A DNA stretch of 64,000 bases from Galbitalea soli (GTDB taxonomy: Bacteria > Actinomycetota > Actinomycetes > Actinomycetales > Microbacteriaceae), in assembly GCF_010686725.1 (NCBI RefSeq), contig NZ_JAAGWZ010000001.1, positions 1,116,001-1,180,000 on the forward strand, given 5' to 3'. The position numbers were made by a program, and so were the translations under genes. The notes beneath the pieces are model-generated. The model was not told the DNA's origin. It saw only the letters and a list, made by a program, of their open reading frames with translations, and ran no database searches. Of the stretch, positions 1-8,257 are shown piece by piece (the stretch's first letter is position 1; every line of letters starts with the position of its first letter).

Positions 1-1276
1 CGGTGCTCAGCCACTTGGTCTGCAGCACGCCCGGGCGGGCGGGCGCGATGAGTCGGGCGGGGTAGCCGTGATCGAGGTCGAGCACGTGCCCGTTCAGCCG
101 CAGGGCGATGAGCGTGAGGTCGTCGCGCACGAACTCCGGCTCCAGCTCGGACATCGCGTAGAGCGACCCCTGCTCGAGGCTGCGCACGCGCACCCGCACC
201 GACGCGGGCGACCCGACGAGAGCCAGCAGATCTTTCACCCGCACGCCCTGCCATTCGGCGAGCTGGCTCCAGCCCTCCACGCAGGCGATCGGCAGGCTCA
301 CGGTGTGCTGCGGCAGGCTGCGCAAATCGGCGAGGCTGAGGGCTCGGGATGACCCGCCCGCCATCACCGTGAGCGCCCAGTCGCCCGCCCGCGCGGTCTC
401 CGTCACGCGGGCCGCCGCGGCCGTGCGGTTGACGGGCAGGCCACCGGGGCCGACGCCGGGCTTGCGCGGGGCGAAGACGGTGAGCGCGTCGAGCGGGCGG
501 AACGACTGGCCCGCGGTGAGCGCGACGAGCGTCGCGGAGGCGACGCCGATCGTGGTGAGGAAGCCGCGGCGGCTCACGCGGGGCGAGCGCGGGGCGGGGG
601 TGCGGTCGATCCAGGCGAAGACGCGGCCGGTCACGCCGCGCCCGGCGTCGCCGCGGCGCGCGGGCGCCCTGGTCGCCGCCCCCGCGGCCGCCGGCGTCAC
701 CGCGCCGACCGCCGCTGCGGGCGCGGGCGCCGCGGCCTCCACGCCCGCCGCCGGGCGTCGCCAGTGCAACGCGATCAGGTCGAGCTTCACCGCGATGTGG
801 ATGGCGAGCGACCCGATGATCACGAAGGAGAGCGCGAAGTGGGTCTGCCGGAACGGGAACGGGAACAGCCGGTACCACTGGTAGGTGTTGAGCAGCCCGA
901 TCGCGATCTCGACGAGCGACGCCGCGACCAGCAGCGCGATCGAGGCGCGCTCGAGCAGACTGCGCAACCCCGTGATGGGCGGGGTGCGGAAGAGCTCGGG
1001 ATAGACGGCGTACAGCTTGCCGAGGATCAGCGGCAGGCACACGAGGCCCGCCGTGATGTGCACCCCCTGGGTGAGCTGGTAGAGCCAGGTGGGGCGGGTG
1101 GGGAAGGTCATCCACGGCAGCGGGTTCTGCAGGAAGTGGCTGTACAGGCCCGTCGCGAAGCACAGGAGGAAGGCAGCGCCGAGCAGCCGGCCGAGCACCA
1201 CCGCGGTGCGGGTGGTGCGTGACGGCGACTGGAGCGCCTGTCGAATGCCGTGCAGCAGCCGGTGCATGAGCCTCAT
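1..1276 (-). CDS. membrane-anchored molybdopterin-dependent oxidoreductase (5' part, runs off window)
   Basis: The gene reads leftward off the window edge; about 425 N-terminal residues are present. Four hydrophobic helices (about residues 25-45, 68-90, 108-130, 145-165) carry several histidines, like a cytochrome b-type membrane domain. A Pro/Ala linker follows, then an internal Tat-like element (SRRGFLTTIGVASATLVAL), then the start of a sulfite-oxidase-type Moco domain with the expected ligand cysteine in ACVEGWSQLAEW. The family carries out oxygen-atom or redox transfer on the outer membrane face. Its neighbourhood to modABC and moa genes fits a molybdenum enzyme. The start is ATG at 1276, or possibly the in-frame ATG at 1267. 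The substrate is unknown. Confidence 0.85.
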   Translation of the reverse strand, partial: MRLMHRLLHGIRQALQSPSRTTRTAVVLGRLLGAAFLLCFATGLYSHFLQNPLPWMTFPTRPTWLYQLTQGVHITAGLVCLPLILGKLYAVYPELFRTPPITGLRSLLERASIALLVAASLVEIAIGLLNTYQWYRLFPFPFRQTHFALSFVIIGSLAIHIAVKLDLIALHWRRPAAGVEAAAPAPAAAVGAVTPAAAGAATRAPARRGDAGRGVTGRVFAWIDRTPAPRSPRVSRRGFLTTIGVASATLVALTAGQSFRPLDALTVFAPRKPGVGPGGLPVNRTAAAARVTETARAGDWALTVMAGGSSRALSLADLRSLPQHTVSLPIACVEGWSQLAEWQGVRVKDLLALVGSPASVRVRVRSLEQGSLYAMSELEPEFVRDDLTLIALRLNGHVLDLDHGYPARLIAPARPGVLQTKWLST

Positions 1277-1360
1277 CCCGCCGCGGAAGCGCGGCATCCT
1301 TCTGCAGAGCGTTCGGAGCGGGAGGCGCGCGCGACGGGTCGGGTGGGTCAGGATGACACC

Positions 1361-2749
1361 GTGCGCACCGTCCTCACCGCCATCGCCGTCGCGGCGCTCG
1401 CCGTGCTGACCGCGCTGGCGGTGACGGTGCTGCCGTTCTACGACTCCTCGCGCGATCGCGTCACGCTCCCGCTCATGATCGGCGGCAGCTGGCTGCTCTT
1501 CGCACTCGCGGTGTGGCTCCTGCGGCGCGTGCCCACCCGCGCGGCGGTCACCCTCGTGCTCGTCGGGGCGGTCGCCATCGGGGGCGCGGCGATGGCGGGC
1601 CCGCCCAACACCAGCACCGACTCGGCGCGATACGCCTGGGACGGCATCGTGCAGAACGCGGGCATCTCCCCCTACGCCCATGTGCCGACCGACCCCGCGC
1701 TCGCCGCGCTGCGTCCCTCCTGGCTGTTCCCCGCGCCCGTCACCCGGGCCGACGGAACGGTGGGATGCCCGGGGCCCGCCGCGCGCATCATGGCGTCGAC
1801 CGAGCCCGGCGGGGCCACCCTCGTCTGCACCGCCATCAACCGCGCCACGGTCCCGACGATCTACCCACCGACCGCCGAACTGCTCTTCGCGGGGGTGCGC
1901 GCCCTCGTGCCGCGCGAGGCGGGGTACTGGCCGATGCAGCTGCTCGGTCTGCTCGCGAGCCTGGGGATCACGGTCATCCTGCTGCTCGCCCTGCGGCGCC
2001 GCGGACTCGACCCGCGCTGGGCCGCGCTGTGGGCGTGGTGCCCGCTCGTCGCCGGGGAGGCGGTCACCAACTCGCACATCGACTCCGTGGGCGCGGGCCT
2101 CCTGCTCGTCGCGACCCTCGCCGTCGCCACCGGGCAGCGCTGGTCGGGCGGGGTCGCGCTCGGGGCGGCCATCGCGACGAAGCTCATTCCCGTGATCGGA
2201 GTGCCCGCCCTGCTGCGACGCCAGCCGTGGAAGCTCGTCATCGCCTCCGTCACCACCTTCCTGCTGCTGTACCTGCCGTACCTGATCTCGAGCGGCCCCG
2301 CCGTGCTCGGGTATCTGCCCGGCTACCTGAGCGAGGAAGGCTACGACGACGGCAGTCGGTTCGCACTGATCTCGGTCGTGGCGCGGGGGCGCACGGCGTT
2401 CGTGGTCGCGGCCGTGCTGCTGGTGGTCCTCGCGGTTCTCGTCGCGCTGAAGACCGACCCCCGGGCGCCCTGGGTGGGGCAGCTCGTGATGATCGGCGTC
2501 ACTCTGCTCATCGTGTCGCCGCGCTACCCCTGGTACGGGCTGCTGCTCGTGCCCTTCGTGGCGATGTCGGGCCGGTGGGAGTGGCTCGCCGTGCCGCTCG
2601 CCCTGCTCGCGAGACAGCTCGAACCGCACCTCGTGGTGCTTCGCGTGGGCGAACTGCTCGCGATCACGCTCATCGTGCTCGTCGGGCTGGCCCGCAGCGG
2701 ACCACCGCGTCGCGAATGGTTCCGACTGCGGGGCGGCTTCGGTCGCTAG
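1361..2749 (+). CDS. GT87-like (DUF2029-type) membrane glycosyltransferase
   Basis: A 462-residue polytopic membrane protein with roughly ten or more hydrophobic segments. An early extracytoplasmic loop (YAWDGIVQNAGISPYAH) is typical of polyprenyl-phosphate-dependent mannosyl or arabinosyl transferases of the GT-C fold, and NSHIDSVGAGLLLVA lies in a later segment. I place the start at GTG 1361, which has AGGA about eight bases upstream and begins just before the first helix; the longer open frame upstream overlaps the 5' end of the divergent oxidoreductase. The likely role is adding a sugar to an envelope polymer from a lipid-linked donor. The specific acceptor cannot be told from sequence. 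Confidence 0.72.
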   Translation: MRTVLTAIAVAALAVLTALAVTVLPFYDSSRDRVTLPLMIGGSWLLFALAVWLLRRVPTRAAVTLVLVGAVAIGGAAMAGPPNTSTDSARYAWDGIVQNAGISPYAHVPTDPALAALRPSWLFPAPVTRADGTVGCPGPAARIMASTEPGGATLVCTAINRATVPTIYPPTAELLFAGVRALVPREAGYWPMQLLGLLASLGITVILLLALRRRGLDPRWAALWAWCPLVAGEAVTNSHIDSVGAGLLLVATLAVATGQRWSGGVALGAAIATKLIPVIGVPALLRRQPWKLVIASVTTFLLLYLPYLISSGPAVLGYLPGYLSEEGYDDGSRFALISVVARGRTAFVVAAVLLVVLAVLVALKTDPRAPWVGQLVMIGVTLLIVSPRYPWYGLLLVPFVAMSGRWEWLAVPLALLARQLEPHLVVLRVGELLAITLIVLVGLARSGPPRREWFRLRGGFGR

Positions 2750-2758
2750 GCTCGCGCT

Positions 2759-3121
2759 ATGGCCCTCTATCCCGCTGTCACCCACGCCACGATCACCTGG
2801 TACGAGCCCGGGGAATCCTGGAACCTCGAGATCTGGGCGGGCGACGACGACACCGCCCTCGCGCTCTGGCCACTCGCTCCCTTCGATGACCTGAACGATG
2901 AGGATTACGCCCGAGTCAGCGAACTGCTGTCGGCCGTCGAGATCGACGACGACGGCCGGGAGGGCTGGGCGATCGACGAGGAGCGGGTCTGGCGGTCATC
3001 CCTGCGGTCTCGCGTGAGCGCCGAGGAGGCAGGGCAGAAGCGCCTGCTCGTCATCGAGGAGCCGGTCGCCATCGCGCCCGACTCCGCCCCGACGGCGGCC
3101 GTGGCGGCCGACGGCGCCTGA
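2759..3121 (+). CDS. hypothetical acidic protein (120 aa)
   Basis: It starts nine bases after the stop of the membrane glycosyltransferase gene and is probably cotranscribed with it. The protein is soluble and acidic, with many Asp/Glu and Trp residues in the first 100 positions (WYEPGESWNLEIWAGDDD) and an Ala/Pro-rich tail. There is no signal peptide, membrane segment or recognisable motif. The codon-biased composition in this frame supports a real gene. I do not recognise the family. Confidence 0.6.
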   Translation: MALYPAVTHATITWYEPGESWNLEIWAGDDDTALALWPLAPFDDLNDEDYARVSELLSAVEIDDDGREGWAIDEERVWRSSLRSRVSAEEAGQKRLLVIEEPVAIAPDSAPTAAVAADGA

Positions 3122-3199
3122 GACCGGGGCGTGCGTGGGTGGACTCGCTGCTGCACACCAGCCCCGCGTGTCCTCCTCCCCCGGGGTGGCTTCGTCGGG

Positions 3200-3850
3200 T
3201 CACCCCTGCCGGCCGAGGAGCCATTCGTTGAGGCGGATGAACGAGTTCTCGCGGTCGAGGATCGTCGACTTCCATCGGCCCTTGCTTGACTTCAGCGCGA
3301 TGGGGCGTGGGTCTGGTGGACCATCCCCGGCGTCGATATACACGTACGTCGGGCGCAGGTTTGCGCGCCAGAAGCGCTTGATCTGAGTCGGCAGGAATGT
3401 CACCACCTCGGTGAACCGGTCGCCGTCATCGACCCAGAAGGTGAGCCGCCCGCCGATGATCGCGAAGTAGTACAGGCCACGGCCGAGAACCCTGCCACGC
3501 GCCGCCTCCGTGATGGTCCCGTGGTTCGTGAGCTTCCTGGCCTCATACCGAAGCAGCCACGTCGCCCAGAATTCTGCACCCGCTTGGCGCTCCAATTCCG
3601 CGAGTGCGACGCGTTGCCGAAATTTTGTCGGTGCGGCGACCGTGATGGGGATCATGGTCATCAGCGCCAGAATGGTGATGGTGACGGGCAGCGCGAGCCA
3701 CAGGGACCCCGACGGGATCACGGTGAATTGCCACACCAGCGCGGCGACGAGCACAAGGCAGATCGCGACGCCCACGACAACCCGAACGCAGGGAGACGGG
3801 CCGACGGCTGCGGATGCGGTCGAGGTCGCCGCGTCATTCTCACTCGTCAT
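3200..3850 (-). CDS. hypothetical two-TM membrane protein (YcxB-like layout)
   Basis: A 216-residue protein. A short Ala/Ser-rich N-terminus is followed by two adjacent hydrophobic helices (about residues 23-45 and 50-72), then a soluble domain with alternating beta-like segments (GLYYFAIIGGRLTFWVDDGDRF). Two N-terminal helices followed by a PH-like domain is the layout of YcxB-type proteins, but the match is by architecture only. It converges on the preceding plus-strand gene. The function is unknown. Confidence 0.6.
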   Translation of the reverse strand: MTSENDAATSTASAAVGPSPCVRVVVGVAICLVLVAALVWQFTVIPSGSLWLALPVTITILALMTMIPITVAAPTKFRQRVALAELERQAGAEFWATWLLRYEARKLTNHGTITEAARGRVLGRGLYYFAIIGGRLTFWVDDGDRFTEVVTFLPTQIKRFWRANLRPTYVYIDAGDGPPDPRPIALKSSKGRWKSTILDRENSFIRLNEWLLGRQG

Positions 3851-4117
3851 CTGACGCTCGGGACGCCGATCGCCGGCGAAGGGGCCTGACCATGTACTTC
3901 CGGGCCGATCTCTCGATGACGGTGAGCGTGGAATCGTTCTGACAATGCCTCAACGACCCATTTCGCACACGCTATCGGTCGCGCGAGCCATCACGCCAGT
4001 CCCCACTCGGGTGGACAAGGATGCACCGCAGGCGCCACCCGCGGGTGACTGCTGCCGTGATTGCGGGCTCTGCCCGCTTATTTTTCCGCATGTGCGGGAA
4101 TCGGCTACGCTCGCTCC
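3851..4117. other. divergent intergenic region before the molybdenum locus
   Basis: 267 bases between a leftward membrane-protein gene and the rightward HTH-Mop gene. No convincing gene is visible. The last 60 bases hold the T-rich stretch and inverted repeat annotated separately as a possible operator. Confidence 0.5.
4085..4101 (+). promoter_or_regulatory. candidate operator/promoter element of the mod operon
   Basis: An imperfect inverted repeat, TTCCGCA-TG-TGCGGGAA, lies about 17 bases before the ATG of the HTH-Mop regulator, directly after a T-rich run in an otherwise GC-rich leader. Its position overlapping the likely promoter suggests autoregulation by the downstream HTH protein. The link to that protein is inferred. 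Confidence 0.35.
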
Positions 4118-4516
4118 ATGAGCAATCGCATCCGGGTCAGCGAGGCCGCCGCTCTCGTCGGCGTGAGCGACGACACGATCCGGCGGTGGGCGGAGGCCGG
4201 GCGGCTCGCGCTGAGCGCTCCGGAGGACGGTCCGCGCACGGTCGACGGTGCCGAGCTCGCGCACCTCATGCAGGAGCTCGCCGCCGACGGTGTGGCGAGC
4301 AGCACCCCGGCGCACACCTCGGCGCGCAACCAGCTGCGCGGGATCGTCACGCGCGTGACCAAGGACACGGTGATGGCCCAGGTCGAGCTGCAGGCCGGCC
4401 CCTTCCGCATCGTCTCGCTCATCAGCCGCGAGGCGGTCGACGAACTCGGGCTCGAGGTGGGCACCGTCGCCTCCGCGAGCGTGAAGGCCACCTCCGTCTC
4501 GGTGTCCCTCGCGTGA
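4118..4516 (+). CDS. HTH-Mop (TOBE) molybdate-responsive regulator
   Basis: A 132-residue protein with two parts. Residues 3-50 form a MerR/excisionase-type helix-turn-helix (RVSEAAALVGVSDDTIRRWAEAG). Residues 65-132 form a Mop/TOBE molybdate-binding fold (SARNQLRGIVTRVTKDTVMAQVEL). It is the first gene of a modABC-moaA-moaD run and overlaps modA, so it probably senses cytoplasmic molybdate and controls this operon, as ModE does elsewhere. It could also act as a molybdate-storage protein. The ATG at 4118 was chosen because the HTH starts immediately after it. Confidence 0.8.
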   Translation: MSNRIRVSEAAALVGVSDDTIRRWAEAGRLALSAPEDGPRTVDGAELAHLMQELAADGVASSTPAHTSARNQLRGIVTRVTKDTVMAQVELQAGPFRIVSLISREAVDELGLEVGTVASASVKATSVSVSLA

Positions 4517-5316
4517 GGATGCGCACCCTGCGGTCGAGCGTCGCCGGACTCGTCATCGCGGTCTCCGCCGTCTCGCTGCTGGCAGGGTGCGCGAGCCCGG
4601 CCGGCGCGGGCTCCCCCGGCCCGAGCTCCTCTCCCGCCGCCCTGCACGGCACGATCGTCGTCGACGCGGCGGCATCCCTCACCGGCACCTTCACCGAGAT
4701 CGCGACACAGTTCGAGGCCGCCCACCCGGGCACCACGGTCACCCTCAACTTCGGCGGAAGCTCCGCCCTCGCGACCGCGATCGTCGCGGGTGCACCCGTC
4801 GACGTCTTCGCCGCCGCGAGCCCGGCCACCATGACGACGGTGACCGACGCACACCTAGCGAGCGACCCCGCCGTGTTCGTGAGCAACACGCTCGAGATCG
4901 CCGTGCCCAGGGGCAACCCGGGCAGGGTGACGGGGCTCGCCGACTTCGCCAAGCCGCAGCTCACCATCGCACTGTGCGCGCCCGAGGTGCCCTGCGGCGC
5001 CGCCGCTGCCGCGATCTTCGCGAAGACGGGCATCGCCGACAAGCCCGACACCCTCGAACCCGACGTGAAGTCGGCCCTCGCGAAGGTCGCGCTCGGCGAG
5101 GTGGATGCGGCGCTCGTCTACCACACGGACGTGCTCGCCGCCGGGGCCGCGGTCGAGGGCATCCCGTTCCCGGAGGCCGCCCAGGCGGTGAACGACTACC
5201 CCATCGCCCGCATCGACACCTCCAAGAATGCGGCGCTCGCGAGCGCCTTCATCGCCTACGTGCGCGGCGCCCACGGGGCGGCGGTGCTGAACCGTGCGGG
5301 CTTCACGACGAAGTAG
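4513..5316 (+). CDS. modA: molybdate ABC transporter substrate-binding lipoprotein
   Basis: About 267 residues. The signal sequence ends in a lipobox (SLLAGC), so the mature protein is lipid-anchored outside the membrane. ModA-type motifs follow: VDAAASLTGTFTEIA near the N-terminus (the DAAASL oxyanion loop), NFGGSSALATAI, GAPVDVFAAAS and AALVYHTDV. It captures molybdate (or tungstate) and delivers it to the ModB permease. The GTG at 4513 overlaps the stop of the preceding regulator; ATG 4519 is an alternative start. The frame continues directly into modB. Confidence 0.92.
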   Translation: MRMRTLRSSVAGLVIAVSAVSLLAGCASPAGAGSPGPSSSPAALHGTIVVDAAASLTGTFTEIATQFEAAHPGTTVTLNFGGSSALATAIVAGAPVDVFAAASPATMTTVTDAHLASDPAVFVSNTLEIAVPRGNPGRVTGLADFAKPQLTIALCAPEVPCGAAAAAIFAKTGIADKPDTLEPDVKSALAKVALGEVDAALVYHTDVLAAGAAVEGIPFPEAAQAVNDYPIARIDTSKNAALASAFIAYVRGAHGAAVLNRAGFTTK

Positions 5317-6127
5317 GCGCGGCGACGGCCGCGGCACGCGCATCCCCGGGGTGCTCGTCGTGCCCGCCGCGATCGGACTCGCCTTCCTCGTGCTCCCCCT
5401 CGTCGCCCTCCTCGCGCGGGTGCCGTGGGGTCAGCTGGGAGAGATCCTGGCCGCCCCCGAGATCGGATCGGCGCTGGGGCTGTCGCTCGGCTGCGGGCTG
5501 GCCGCGACCGCGCTCAGCCTCGTGCTGGGCATCCCACTCGCCTGGGTACTCGCGCGGTCGGGCGGCTGGCACCCCGTGCTACGCCGGCTGCTGCGCGCGC
5601 TCGTGACGATTCCGCTCGTGCTGCCGCCCGTCGTCGGTGGGGTCGCCCTCCTGCTCCTGCTCGGCCGGCGCGGCCTGCTCGGCCAGTACCTCGACGCGTG
5701 GTTCGGCATTCAGCTGCCGTTCACCACCCCCGCGGTGATCCTCTCCGAGACCTTCGTCGCCCTGCCCTTCCTCGTGCTCGCGGTGGAGGGCGCCCTGCGC
5801 GGCGCCGATCTGCGGCTGGAGGACGCCGCCGAGACCTTGGGCGCGTCGCGGTTCTACATCTTCCGACGGGTGACGCTCCCGCTCGTCGCGCCGGGCGTCG
5901 TGGCGGGTGCGGTGCTGTGCTTCGCGCGGGCGCTCGGCGAGTTCGGGGCGACCATCACCTTCGCGGGCAACTTCCCGGGGGTCACCCGCACCATGCCGAT
6001 CGCGGCCTATCTCGCGCTCGAGACCGACCCGCCCGCCGCGTACGTCATCTCCCTCGTGCTGCTCGCCGTCTCCATCGCGGTGCTCGTGAGCCTGCGCGAT
6101 CGCTGGGTGGGTGGGCTCACCGGATGA
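5294..6127 (+). CDS. modB: molybdate ABC transporter permease
   Basis: A 277-residue inner-membrane permease with about six helices and the EAA coupling loop near residues 175-195 (EDAAETLGASRFYIFRRVTL), the docking site for ModC. The GTG start at 5294 overlaps the 3' end of modA by 23 bases, and its stop overlaps the modC start. It forms the channel of the ModABC molybdate importer. Confidence 0.92.
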   Translation: MRASRRSRRGDGRGTRIPGVLVVPAAIGLAFLVLPLVALLARVPWGQLGEILAAPEIGSALGLSLGCGLAATALSLVLGIPLAWVLARSGGWHPVLRRLLRALVTIPLVLPPVVGGVALLLLLGRRGLLGQYLDAWFGIQLPFTTPAVILSETFVALPFLVLAVEGALRGADLRLEDAAETLGASRFYIFRRVTLPLVAPGVVAGAVLCFARALGEFGATITFAGNFPGVTRTMPIAAYLALETDPPAAYVISLVLLAVSIAVLVSLRDRWVGGLTG

Positions 6128-6867
6128 CCACCCCCGCCCTCGACGCCCACCTCGTCGCCCGGCGCGGCGACTTCCGCCTCGACCTGCGGCTTCGGGTGCC
6201 GCGCCACACGATCACGGCGATCGTGGGTCCCAACGGCTCCGGCAAGACCACCGCCCTGCGCACCCTCGCCGGGTTGATCCGACCGGACGCCGGGCACATC
6301 CGGGTGGGTGACCGGGTGCTCGATGACGTCGAGGCGGGCATCCACGTGCCCCCGGCCCGGCGCGGCACCGGGGTGGTGTTTCAGGACTACCTGCTCTTCC
6401 CACACCTGAGCGCGGCGGAGAACGTCGCCTTCGGCCTGGCCGCGCAGGGACTCCCCCATCGTGAGGCGCTGGAGCGCGCCCGCGCCTGGCTCGACCGGAT
6501 CGACCTCGGCGCACTCGCGGGGGTGCGACCCGGCCTGCTCTCGGGCGGGCAGGCGCAGCGCGTCGCGCTCGCGCGGGCGCTCATCCTCGACCCGGCGGTG
6601 CTGCTGCTCGACGAGCCGATGGCCGCGCTCGACGTGACGACGCGGCAGGAGGTGCGCGCGGAGCTCGGGTCCCGGCTGCGCGCCTTCGGCGGCACGACGG
6701 TTATCGTGACGCACGATCCGGCAGACGCTCTCGCACTCGCCGACGAGATCGTCGTGCTCGCAGAGGGCGGTGTCGTGCAGCGCGGGGTGCCCGCGGAGCT
6801 CGTCGCCTCCCCCGTGAACGCCTATGTCGAGAGTCTGTTCGCCGCATCGAGGGGCGGGATCGCCTAG
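6124..6867 (+). CDS. modC: molybdate ABC transporter ATP-binding protein (no C-terminal Mop domain)
   Basis: A 247-residue ATPase with Walker A (GPNGSGKTTA), Q-loop (VVFQDYLLFPHLS), signature (LSGGQAQRVALARAL), Walker B (LLLDEP) and H-loop (VTHDPADA). Classical ModC is about 350 residues and ends in a TOBE/Mop domain. This one stops after the nucleotide-binding domain, while a separate Mop domain is encoded by the first gene of the operon. It overlaps modB by four bases (ATGA). It powers molybdate import. Confidence 0.92.
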   Translation: MTTPALDAHLVARRGDFRLDLRLRVPRHTITAIVGPNGSGKTTALRTLAGLIRPDAGHIRVGDRVLDDVEAGIHVPPARRGTGVVFQDYLLFPHLSAAENVAFGLAAQGLPHREALERARAWLDRIDLGALAGVRPGLLSGGQAQRVALARALILDPAVLLLDEPMAALDVTTRQEVRAELGSRLRAFGGTTVIVTHDPADALALADEIVVLAEGGVVQRGVPAELVASPVNAYVESLFAASRGGIA

Positions 6868-6876
6868 CCTCGGAGC

Positions 6877-7974
6877 ATGAGTGTTTCGCTGGGCATCCCC
6901 ACGCTGCCCGCCTCCGCCGCCGCTGCCGGTGCGGATGCGGTGGCCGGAGCCCCGCGACCTCGGGGCGAATCCGCCCTCCTCGACCGCTTCGGGCGCGTGG
7001 CCACCGATCTGCGCATCTCGCTCACCGACAAGTGCAATCTGCGCTGCACCTACTGCATGCCGGCGGAGGGACTGCCCTTCCAGCCCGCCGACCGGCTGAT
7101 GCAGGCAGACGAGATCGTCCGTCTGGCCGGAATCGCCGTGCGCGACCTCGGCGTGCGTCAGGTGCGCTTCACCGGCGGCGAGCCGCTGCTGCGCAAAGAC
7201 CTGGTGGAGATCATCGCGGCGGTGGCGGGGCTCGAGCCGCGTCCCGAGATCTCGCTTACGACCAACGCGATCGGCCTGGCCTCCCGCGCCGCCGAGCTCG
7301 CGGCCGCGGGGCTCGACCGCATCAACGTCTCCCTCGACACGGTGCACGCCGCGACCTTCCTCGAGGTCACCCGTCGCCCCTTCCTCGACCGCGTCCTCGC
7401 CGGCATCGATGCCGCCGCCGCCGCCGGGCTCCGGCCCGTCAAGATCAACGCCGTGCTCCTTCGCGGCGTGAACGACGATCAGGCGGCCGAGCTCCTGGCG
7501 TGGTCGATCGAGCGCGGGCACCAGTTGCGCTTCATCGAGCAGATGCCGCTGGATGCCGACCACTCCTGGGAGCGCACGACGATGGTCACCGCGGCCGAGA
7601 CCCGCGCCCGCCTCGCCGAGCGCTTCACCCTCGTGCCCGACGCCGCGCCCCGCGACGGAGCACCCGCCGAGCTCTACCGGGTGCTCACCCCCGACGGCTC
7701 CCGCGAGCTCGGAACGGTGGGAATCATCGCCTCCGTCACCGAGAACTTCTGCGGGGACTGCCGCCGCACCCGCCTCACCTCGGAGGGTGCCGTGCGCAGC
7801 TGTCTGTTCTCGCACCAGGAGACGAGCCTGCTCAGCGCACTGCGCGAGGGCGCGAGCGACCACGAGCTCGCCGAGCTGTGGCGCGGGGCGATGTGGGCGA
7901 AACCGGCCGGACACGGCCTCGACACCGCGGGGTTCGTGCAGCCGGAGCGCACGATGAGCGCGATCGGCGGCTGA
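6877..7974 (+). CDS. moaA: GTP 3',8-cyclase, molybdenum cofactor biosynthesis
   Basis: 365 residues. The radical-SAM cluster motif is [11 protein letters not shown] (CxxxCxxC, about residues 53-60), followed by the GGEPLL SAM-binding motif. The second iron-sulfur cluster cysteines are in [13 protein letters not shown] with a further Cys downstream (VRSCLFS). The protein ends in Gly-Gly, as MoaA should. It converts GTP to 3',8-cyclo-dihydro-GTP, the first Moco step (with MoaC, not in this window). It lies nine bases after modC and overlaps moaD, so uptake and cofactor synthesis are coupled. Confidence 0.95.
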   Translation: MSVSLGIPTLPASAAAAGADAVAGAPRPRGESALLDRFGRVATDLRISLTDKCNLRCTYCMPAEGLPFQPADRLMQADEIVRLAGIAVRDLGVRQVRFTGGEPLLRKDLVEIIAAVAGLEPRPEISLTTNAIGLASRAAELAAAGLDRINVSLDTVHAATFLEVTRRPFLDRVLAGIDAAAAAGLRPVKINAVLLRGVNDDQAAELLAWSIERGHQLRFIEQMPLDADHSWERTTMVTAAETRARLAERFTLVPDAAPRDGAPAELYRVLTPDGSRELGTVGIIASVTENFCGDCRRTRLTSEGAVRSCLFSHQETSLLSALREGASDHELAELWRGAMWAKPAGHGLDTAGFVQPERTMSAIGG

Positions 7975-8246
7975 TGGCGGGCACGGTAATCGTGAGGCTG
8001 TTCGCCTCCGCGCGCGCTGCCCTCGGCACCGCTCGGCTGGAGCTGGCGGTCGCGGAGGGCGACACGATCGACTCTCTGCTGCGCGCCCTGCTCACGGAGC
8101 CCACCCTCGCCCCCGACCGCGGAGCGGGTGCGGAGCGGGTGCTCGCGCGGTGCTCGTTCCTGCGCAACGGAATCACGGCCGATCGCGACACCGCGCTCGT
8201 GCCCGGCGACACCGTGGATGCCCTGCCCCCCTTCGCCGGCGGCTGA
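7974..8246 (+). CDS. moaD: molybdopterin synthase sulfur-carrier subunit
   Basis: A 90-residue ubiquitin-like protein ending in FAGG; the terminal Gly-Gly is adenylated and thiocarboxylated by MoeB. The start ATG overlaps the moaA stop (TGATG). With MoaE (not present here) it would form molybdopterin synthase. The sequence fits the family in length and in the C-terminal GDTVDALPPFAGG segment. Confidence 0.9.
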   Translation: MAGTVIVRLFASARAALGTARLELAVAEGDTIDSLLRALLTEPTLAPDRGAGAERVLARCSFLRNGITADRDTALVPGDTVDALPPFAGG

Positions 8247-8257
8247 GGGCGCCCGGC

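Noticed and set aside
3134-3200. Small frames between the hypothetical genes near 3.1-3.2 kb
   Set aside because: They overlap better candidates and show shadow-like Arg/Pro-rich composition.
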